A stretch of 64,000 bases of DNA. Origin: Hoplostethus atlanticus (taxonomy: Eukaryota; Chordata; Actinopteri; Trachichthyiformes; Trachichthyidae). A program made the translations under genes and the position numbers. Of this stretch, positions 56,151 to 64,000 are shown piece after piece (position 1 is the first letter of the stretch; each line of letters opens with the position of its first letter). The notes below the pieces were generated by a model. It did not search any database and was not told the origin of the DNA. It saw only the letters and a program-made list of their open reading frames with translations. The stretch is from assembly GCA_034670405.1 (NCBI GenBank), contig JAXDDX010000174.1:372001-436000 (forward strand), in the 5' to 3' direction.

Positions 56151-58080
56151 ATGCACACTCGCACATAATCACACACATAAACACCCTCACAGCCAGGGCC
56201 CTTCCAACATGGAGGACAGAAATGTTTTCCCTGGTAGGAAATGACACCTAGATTCCAGGCATTCCGGCTCAATGTGTGAAAATCCCACAGTGTTGCCACA
56301 GGAACACCCCGAGCCGACGATAAGGACATCGTCCTGACCAAAGGTCACCTCCTGACGTACGTAGGGCCGAGTGACAAAGGAAAAGCACAGATCTCCCAGA
56401 CACATACCCACACCCACTCAACATGACAGATTTATCAGCAAAGTTAGAAACAACTGTCTGTCCAGCACCACTGATCAAACATGGAAGAATATTGCTATCA
56501 TGACTGCAAATGACAATGTACTTAACCTATGCAGCCTCACCTGTCATTTTAGTTGGACCTCAGTTTTTGATGTTGACAATGGGATTTTGTTTTGACAGGT
56601 ATGTGCAGTAATATTTGGTTTAGAATAAATCATATGGGGATGATCTCATACTGGTTGATCTGACTCAACATCAGAGATTTGCTTGGCAGCAGACCAGCTC
56701 GATAAAGACCTGTGCTTCCTACAGAGCAAATATCACAGTACTTCCTGAAAAAGGGCATCTCATCTACTCTCCAGTATTCACTTGGTTTGTCTGAGCTTGG
56801 GTTCACACAGGTAGCAGAAGGTGTTTGTGGAGGGCTGATTGCAGCAACACAGGGTAGAAATAGCCTTGTGCATTCGTCGACACACCTAAACCAACAACAA
56901 CACATCCATTTCGAGTTGCAGTTGCTAAAAATAAATGAGAACAAATAAATAAGGAACAGGGATTCAATTCATGTAGGCGACCACTTCCTAACATGGTACA
57001 CAGTGTCAATATTTTTAGCTGTGATTGTGCGCTGACTTCAGGAGGGGGATATATACTTTGCTGACTAGAGACATCTAACACACAGGAGAACCGCAGAGTA
57101 TTCAGGTGGTGGGTGTTATCATCCAAGACCCTGCTGGTAAACTGAATGTGTTGACAGATACAGACTTACACAGTGGTGGAAACCATAATGTGAGCTGTGG
57201 AAACGTAAGGTGATGTCTACAGAAAATGAGGCAGCATGACACAACACAGAGGGAATGTTGTAAGAATGATAGAAAGCAGAAAGCAGCCTACTCACAACAA
57301 GCTTGATGGGTCAAGCTTCTCTTCTTTCTGGGAACCAGACATTGTCTAGGAATGAAGAATGTTCAAGAGCTTAAGCACTTGCTCACGGATCAGGTTGTCC
57401 TAAGATAATCCTCAAATCACTGATCGCACACCTAATTTCTCATATTTCACCAACAAGGTGAATCATGTCCAAGTAATTCAGTGAGTCATCTCAGTGGAGG
57501 TGTAACCGTTGGCCAAAGCAGAAACAACACCTGTAAGATTAGTATTCAGTAGTGTTCAATGTTCTTGGCACACACTTCCCTCAACAATCCTGTGGTGAGA
57601 ATAAGGCCTCACCCTCCTAGGCAACACACAAAGACTGACGATATTTCTGAGATTAATGGTACGTGTTTTACAAACCACAACGTCCTTTAATAGGAAATGT
57701 TTTTACTTTAAGTAAAACACAACTTTATTCTAGTTCGACTAACTAACTAACTGCATAGTTTCAACTTTATATTACCCAGTACACACTCCCACATTGTCTT
57801 AAACATAATACTCAATTATAAGTGTGAACTAGCACAATACATAGTAGTCTATTGTTTCATTGTTTTCTTTTTTCTTTATAATCTATGTGCAACAAATAAA
57901 TAAGACACTCACAGATATGCTAAAAATCACCTACAGAATTACCTTTGCAGTGGTGTTATATAGAGCTTGTTTAGTGGCTAGTGTGGGGTCGAAAACGACC
58001 ACTTCAACTCAACTGGACACTTGTATGACACTTTTCACTTTATTCTATTTTTTAAATTGAAATGTTATTATACATTGTTA

Positions 58081-58195
58081 TTTTTATTCTTATGTTGTTC
58101 AGAGGAGAGTCAAAGTCAAAGCATTTCATTGCCAGCAACCGATACTGTGTGTATGTTACTGTGCATTTGATGAATAAACTTGAATAAACTTGAAA
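58081..58195 (+). repeat. LINE-like 3' tail fragment
   Basis: The wording 'catttcattgccagcaac' followed by duplicated 'aataaacttg' resembles the fragment at 2.2 kb and the tails of fish L2/CR1-type LINEs. Confidence 0.35.
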
Positions 58196-59369
58196 ACCGG
58201 CTTGTTTGGTTACGCCTTTATGGAAGAGAAATTCAGTAAGGGACCTTTGTAAATAGCTGCTTAGTGTTGTGGTCATCTAAACTAACTCATCTAAACAGTA
58301 AACCAGTGTTGAGGATCTAAACGCCCTTTGCACTTTCTCTTGAACCAGATTATTTACAATGCTCCAGGTGGTCTCTAGTGGACAAAATAGTAATTGCTCT
58401 TTAAATTGATCATAGCTGACTAAATTCAAGTCTTAATACTATCAGGGCTTGACATTAACTTTTTTTGCTTACCAGCCACTGTAGCTAGTTACTAGCCACT
58501 CAGCTTTTTCACTAGCTAAAATCCCCCACCCAAAAAAAGTAAAAAATAAAGGTAATGGTAGTTGGAGACTACAACAGCATGTCCTATTTGTTTGGCAATG
58601 ACATTTTATTTGATTGTAACAAAGTCTGTGAAAGGTCGACCTTTCTTGCCGATCGCCTGGCTGTTCACACCAGAAGCGCATTTCTCTGCGCTGGTCACCA
58701 AGTGACTCTGCTCCTCTGCACTTTTGTAATTACATGTAGAGCAATGTAGGGGTTTGGTGTCTCTCTCTCTCTGTATGCTTGTGTGTGTTTGGCCACCCCA
58801 CCTCACGCCACGCCACGCCACGCCACGCCTGCCTGCCTGCCAAATATACAGTATAGGCTGGACAGCCAACGCCATCATCAATGAGGGTGTTTTAGTTTGA
58901 AATTAGTTTTATTTTGAGAATTGACCGGATGCTCTATGCCGTCCCTGTGTCTGACTTCCTGCCCGGCTTGATACATTCGCTCGCGGCTCGCGGAAAAAAT
59001 AGAGCAGACGCCGAAACTACTAGGCAGACAGAGAGCCAGATAAGATAGATAGAGGGAGAGAAAGAAAATTTACCAGACGTATTATCTAGACTGAGAATTC
59101 AGTCCTTGTTGTTAGAACACTACAAATATACCAGGCCTCTGGTGGGCTACAACCGCAGGGTGGTGCTAACTGACAGCTCGTGCTCCCATGGTAACGCCAC
59201 ATCAGGCCAGGATCAATATTGAATAACACTTGTGTTCAAGGTTTTCAAGGAAAAAAACATTTCATTCAATAATAAGAATAGAGGAGGGATTCACTGTGAG
59301 TGGTTGGAAACATCTCAAAGATAGCACAATGGCCCCACATGTGACTCCAGAATTTCTGAAACAAACTAC

Positions 59370-59446
59370 TGCAGCTATTTATCAGTGTTTCAAAGCATCT
59401 ACCAGACAAAGACTAGGATGCTTTGAAACACTGATAAATAGCTGCA
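59370..59446. repeat. Long perfect hairpin
   Basis: Arms of about 30 bases (59370-59399 and 59417-59446) are exact reverse complements around a 17-base loop. The stem includes 'atttatcagtgtttcaaagc'. It may be a tiny inverted-repeat element or a hairpin transcript. Animal pre-miRNAs usually have bulges, so the perfect pairing argues mildly for a transposon remnant. Confidence 0.7.
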
Positions 59447-59639
59447 CTCACAAGGCCATGATGCTGATCGTGTCAGTTTCAGCAGAGGTGACTGTGGGTT
59501 AAAACAATAATGTGAGGCCAACACGTGAGCCACAGCAGTCAGAGCACCTACACCTGTCACCGGAGATGTCATCATCACACAAACAGGAGCTACTCATTCT
59601 CCTACCCTAAAGAATAAACACTGTGTCTGCACTCAAGCG

Positions 59640-60064
59640 TGAATTTATTGACTTTATGGCACTTCATAGCAGTTTTATCTCGGTTTCTACAGCTCAACTC
59701 AACTGAGGACCTCACCACCTCACCACCACCTAGCACCCTACACTTCATTCCCATTCAGTCACTGCCCTGCACTTTATTCATTCGCACCCTTTCACACTTA
59801 TTCATTGCCCCGCACTTTAGACACTTTAGCCACTTCATTCCCCTTTCAGCTTCATTCACACGTTACCTGTCTTTAAATCTGTATACTGGCACCGTTCATC
59901 CATTCGCTCTGCTATTTATAAGTTGTTGTTGTTGTTGTTGTTGTTTAGTATTTCGTTTTTCAGTACTTTGTTTTTTGTAGTTTGCATTTTGCGTTGTATT
60001 TGTACATTATTTGATACTGTTATGCTGCTGCAATCAATCGATCAATAAAGTATCTATCTATCTA
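59640..60064 (+). mobile_element. LINE 3' end with TCTA tail
   Basis: Low-complexity coding-like sequence passes through a GTT repeat (59922-59944) and ends 'atcaataaagtatctatcta', the standard tail of teleost L2-like LINEs. Behind it, about 60065-60125, lies another common repeat end ('tttatttgtcacatacacac'). Confidence 0.45.
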
Positions 60065-60751
60065 AGTAGTTCAAGTAGTTTATTTGTCACATACACACAC
60101 GAGGTGTGCAGTGAAATGTAAAGTATATTCCTATGATATTCCTATAGGGCTTAATAGTATCTATGGCACTCAAGCGTAAGTTTATAGTGATCTTATGGTA
60201 CTTTATGGGATTTTTTCTCTCCTATGGTATCATAATTATATTCCTATGATATTCCTGTAGGGAATGTGGTAGTCAATCGCGAGTTCACAGTGATTTTGAG
60301 GTACTTGGTGGGGTTTTAATCTCCTCTGGGATCACTTTAACGTTTGCATAGCATCTTCTATCGTGTATTGCAGGATGTTTACGGTTCCTCTTCGCGAGAT
60401 TCTGACCACAGCCACCACGTTTAGTTTCGCTTAGTTTCTCAACAAGGCTTGACATACTTTAATTAGCTCCACGGTAAACCTCTCAACTCACGGGTGCGAA
60501 GGAGGACCACTAATCCCTATAGTCTACAACCCGGCGTCAGCGCGCTATGTAGCCTGCCGCTGCTGCATTTACCGGTAGACACTTGTTAAAGGGCAATTGC
60601 CGCTCTTTTTTTTGTTCCCCTAGGTTGGATAAAGGCGTGTCCCGCAACCATGCATATAATGGTAGGACGCGCTGCGACTGGCTTTGGGTTTCCAGTCCTC
60701 AGCTCTTTCTGTACTATCAGCAGACTGAGCGGCGGTCGCAGCCTCTCTACA

Positions 60752-61201
60752 ATGGCCGAGCACTCCTCTGAGCAAGTGGTATTCAACAAGCCAAAGGTAT
60801 GTTATCAGTCGGTTTAACACGTTCATTCACCTTTCAAAAGGACAGTCGGTGGAGTAGTGGCGAGGCTATGCAAGCGTGTTCATTGTTAGAATAGTCTACT
60901 TTTTAAAGAAAAAAAAAAGAAAAAAACAGCCAGTGTCTACTTTATGGCAGATGCTATCAGCACCCGGGTGTCCGTAGCCAACAATGCTATATACACCCGG
61001 GGTGGAATAGCCAATGTGGCTATTTACACTGCCATACACTGTCTCTGCCATGCAAGCACCCAGGTGTCCGTAGCCAACAATGCTATTTGCACCCGGGCAC
61101 ACATTAGATACTGCATGTGTATATGTACTGTATGTATATTTTAGAAACAGCATCAGAGTCCCGATCTGCTGCACCGCATAAAGGACTTTGACTATTACAT
61201 G
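60752..61201 (+). CDS. First two exons of an unidentified gene
   Basis: Exon 1 (60752-60796) starts in the good context ACAATGG and reads MAEHSSEQVVFNKPK up to a GTATGT donor. Exon 2 (61145-61201) follows a TTTTAG acceptor, is in phase and reads KQHQSPDLLHRIKDFDYYM up to a GTAAAC donor. Both exons are exact multiples of three. The sequence before the ATG is CG-richer, as at a promoter. I do not recognise the protein, and the 34 residues show no signal peptide or motif. Later exons would lie beyond 64000 or remain unseen. Chance pairing of two short frames is possible. Confidence 0.4.
60958..61095. repeat. Short direct repeats in the intron
   Basis: A word of about 30 bases around 'gtgtccgtagccaacaatgc' occurs at about 60965 and again at about 61063, with a third degenerate copy between them. 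This is local tandem duplication. Confidence 0.6.
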
Positions 61202-61294
61202 GTAAACACGCTTTGATTTGGTGAGGTAATGACTTTCATCATCAATGTATAAAGTCAAGTTCAGTTCATTCACCTTTGAAACTTTGATAATATG

Positions 61295-62513
61295 TACACT
61301 ACCGCTCAAAAGGTTGGGGTCACCCAGAAAATGTCTTTTATTCATCAAATGAGTTGCAAAATGAATAGAAAATATAGTCAAGACATTGACAAGGTTAGAA
61401 ATAATGATTTTTACTTGAAATAATTTTGTCCTTCAAACTTTGCTTTCGTCAAAGAATCCTCCATTTCCAGCAATTACAGCCTTGCAGACCTTTGGCATTC
61501 TAGCTGTCAATTTGTTGAGGTAATCTGAAGAAATTTCATCCCATGCTTCTTGAAGCACCTCACACAAATTGGATTGGCTTGATGGGCACTTCTTACCAAG
61601 CTGCTCCCACAACAGCTCAATAGGGTTGAGATCTGGTGACTGCGCTGGCCACTTTAGACAGAATACCAGCTGACTGCTTCTTCCCTAAATAGTTCTTTGC
61701 CCATCTTAATCTTTTCCTTTTATTGGCCAGTCTCAGATATGGCTTTTTCTTTGCTACTCTGCCTAGAAGGCCAGCATCCTGGAGTTGCCTCTTCACTGTT
61801 GACGTTGGGACTGGTGTTTTGCGGGTACCATTTAATGAAGCTGCCAGTTGAGGACCTGTGAGGCATCTGTTTCTCAAACTAGAGACTCTGGTGTACTTGT
61901 CCTCTATCTCAGTTGTGCACCTGTTTCTCAAACTAGAGACTCTGATGTACTTGTCCTCTTTCTCAGTTGTGCACCGGGGCCTCCCTTCTCTTTCTATTCT
62001 GGTTAGAGCCAGTTTGCGCTGTTCTGTGAAGGGAGTAGTACACACCGTTGTATGAGATGGAATAGCCTTCATTGTTCAGAACAAGAATAGACTGATGAGT
62101 TTCAGAAGAAAGTTCTTATTTTTCTGGCCATTTTGAGACCATAATCGAACCCACAAATGCTGATGCTCCAGATACTCAACTAGGCTAAGGAAGGCCAATT
62201 TTATTGCTTCTTTAATCAGCACAACAGTTTTCAATGATCAGTTAGCCTTTTAACACGATAAACTTGGTTTAGCTGACACAATGTGCCATTGGAACACAGG
62301 AGTGATGGTTGCTGAAAATGGGCCTCTGTACGCCGATGTAGATATGCCATTAAAAATCAGCCGTTTCCAGCTATAATAGTCATTTACCACATTAACAATG
62401 TCTAGACTGTATTTCTGATCAATTTAATGTTATTTTAATTGAAAAAAAAATTTGCTTTTCTTTCAAAAATAAGGAAATGTATAAGTGACCCCAAACTTTT
62501 GAGCGGTAGTGTA
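61295..62513 (-). mobile_element. Tc1/mariner element, defective
   Basis: The termini 'tacactaccgctcaaaagg' and its complement near 62485-62513 form inverted repeats of about 28 bases ending at TA dinucleotides, the Tc1 target. On the minus strand a frame at 62072-61617 encodes a transposase N-terminal part with helix-turn-helix-like sequence (VKRQLQDAGLLGRVAKKKPY). A short tract near 61470-61650 gives the C-terminal NPIELLWEQL motif. The catalytic middle is missing, so the element cannot move by itself. It lies downstream of the orphan exons, possibly in their intron. Confidence 0.85.
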
Positions 62514-62589
62514 TGTAAATTCTGTTCGTACAGAAGAAAGCATACATCTGCCACAACAGTCTGAAAAAAGGTAGGAGACGAGATTGGAA

Positions 62590-62945
62590 GTTTAGTCAAG
62601 TCAAGTTTTATTATCCCACTAGGGGAAATTTGCAGCCAGGTATTAAAAACACTTTCAATCCATCATAAATACAACATAAAAGGCAACATACCAGACAGAA
62701 CACAGAGACAACAATACAATACAGTACAGTGCAAGATCACTTCATGTGAAGACAAAAGATGATGAAATAGCTGCATGCAGAAAGTGCCTATATAGTGCAA
62801 ACATTTGTTCAACCTTCTACCAGAGGGTAGAAGCTCAAACTCCCTCTGCAAGGGGTGGTCAGTACAGTCCAATATGGCATGGGCCTTCCTTACGACCTGC
62901 CGATCATAAAGGTCAGAAAGCTGTGCTTGGTACACCCATAAAAAA
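62590..62945 (-). mobile_element. LINE 3' fragment
   Basis: Minus-strand translation gives a stretch ending a LINE reverse transcriptase protein (HPLQREFELLPSGRRLNKC). It is followed by the common tail 'attatcccactaggggaaat'. Only the last part of the element is present. Confidence 0.55.
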
Positions 62946-63754
62946 TATTGCTAGCAGGTGAAGGGGCTGTGTGTTGTTATCTGATCAGAACACAAGGGCA
63001 ACAAGTGAAGCATCAATCCAGTCATTTATTTAACTCAGGTTTACAGATGAGGGTGGGGGTTGTACTGGTTTGTCTAGTGCAAACAAAGAATCAATACAGC
63101 AGTATAGGAAAATACATTCCCAAAAGAGTTAACATAAATACTGGCCTAAAGTAGACTAGTACACATTAAACAGAGATAATTTGCCGTATCCTTAAACATG
63201 CAGGTGTGTTTAAACAGAAAACCCTCACGTCATGGACTACGTTTGACAAACTAACTGTTAAACAATGCAGGATGCAGTCTCTAACATAAATCTGACAATC
63301 ACACTTACAATGCAAAGGAAACATATAAGACTAAAGCAATAACTCGCATGTATTCACGCAGTCCAAACTCAATTTCCCCCAGGCACAAAACAGTGCAGCA
63401 AGAGACAACAGACACTATTCTGTCCACCCACCCTCTCAGGTGTGCCAGCTTTCCCCAAATTACAAGGGCGTGGTGTAATTATCATGTGTGGGATTTCTAA
63501 CAACCCCAATAACTTTACTGGCCACTCTGACAAGCTGACCAAGCCTATTCTTATAGTTTGTTTATATACAAAATTATATCACAAGAGACAGTTAAAAAAA
63601 AGGAAGTGGATCTAATAGGTTCACAGGTTAAGTGTGTCTAATGCAAGTTCACCGAGACCCACCTGTGGAGGTATTTTTCGCGGAGGACCCACCAAATATT
63701 TTGTTCAAAAAATAAGCAAAATTACTGTGTTAAAACAGTGAGATAACTAATATT
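62946..63754. other. Non-genic stretch
   Basis: No gene or clear repeat boundary is seen between the two LINE fragments. If the orphan gene at 60.75 kb is real, this would be intronic. Confidence 0.35.
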
Positions 63755-64000
63755 TCACAGACAGATTAACAAATCAGTTCTGTACTTGGGACTTGAGGTC
63801 ATCTTTGTGTAGAGTGATTCCTCCAGCACTATAGCCAGCACAAGGTGATGGTATCTCTGTAGATTCAGTGGGCACAAGGAAAGGAAGCAACGCGGGTGCA
63901 GGTGTAGGGAGACTGGGAGGTGTCGGGGGGGGGTGTTCAGCAAGGTGACAGCTGAGGGGAAGAAGCTGTTCCTGAGCCTGCTGGTCCTGGAACAGAGGTT
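63755..64000 (-). mobile_element. LINE-related repeat running off the window
   Basis: Wording such as 'ggtgacagctgaggggaag' and 'gctgttcctgagcctgctgg' is a very common fish interspersed repeat related to LINE 3' regions. The rest lies outside the window. Confidence 0.4.

Larger units (their letters stand above)
52590..58080. other. Long non-genic stretch
   Basis: No exon with recognisable protein similarity is visible on either strand. It holds a GATA repeat (53126-53186) and a CA repeat (56098-56150). Short open frames here are mostly repeat translations or lack context. A non-coding RNA could not be excluded from sequence alone. Confidence 0.4.

Noticed and set aside
59370-59446. Calling the hairpin a microRNA gene
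   Set aside because: Perfect pairing with no bulges and no recognised seed does not support a microRNA over an inverted-repeat remnant without small-RNA data.
59639-59980. A 113-codon plus-strand frame
   Set aside because: It lies within the LINE 3' end and includes a translated GTT microsatellite.

Overview
The window is nuclear DNA of a teleost fish. It has short spliced genes, many CA, CT and GATA microsatellites, Tc1 and hAT transposons and LINE tails. All gene calls come from conceptual translation and from matching exons to splice sites by phase. No database was searched.

Layout. From 1 to 2.3 kb there is no gene I can name. atp6ap1 (minus, 6167-3105, 10 exons) and gdi1 (plus, 7458-11515, 11 exons) lie head to head across a 1.3 kb gap holding two CLEAR-like E-boxes. 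itih6 (minus, 24160-14970, 17 exons) converges on gdi1. pfkfb1 (minus, 31378-25610, 14 exons) follows. Human ATP6AP1-GDI1 (Xq28) and ITIH6-PFKFB1 (Xp11.2) are each close neighbours, so the window joins two blocks that are far apart on the human X.

From about 34.5 to 47.4 kb there is a tandem array of an intronless P2Y1-like receptor gene, all on the minus strand. Copy A is intact. Copy B has a one-base frameshift. Copy C is recognisable only as a distorted ghost. Copy D is clean for most of its length but loses its C-terminus. About 41.59-46.24 kb consists of swollen homopolymers that still follow the order of the clean repeat unit. This looks like failed base calling rather than biology. Copy A also carries a hAT fragment and a MITE that copy B lacks.

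A CCN1/CYR61-like matricellular gene (minus, 52275-48643, 5 exons, TATA box) follows. From 52.4 to 60.7 kb I see only repeats, LINE tails and one long perfect hairpin. At 60752-61201 two in-phase exons begin an unidentified plus-strand gene, with a Tc1 element and LINE 3' ends behind them up to the window edge.

The genes are not one pathway. atp6ap1 serves V-ATPase assembly, gdi1 recycles Rab GTPases, itih6 is a secreted heavy-chain protein, pfkfb1 sets fructose-2,6-bisphosphate levels, the P2Y genes are class A GPCRs and the CCN gene is an extracellular matrix signal. No unknown molecular system was found. The most noteworthy items are the receptor array with its corrupted core, the micro-exon block and terminal frameshift of itih6, the CLEAR-like sites, and the orphan exons near 61 kb.
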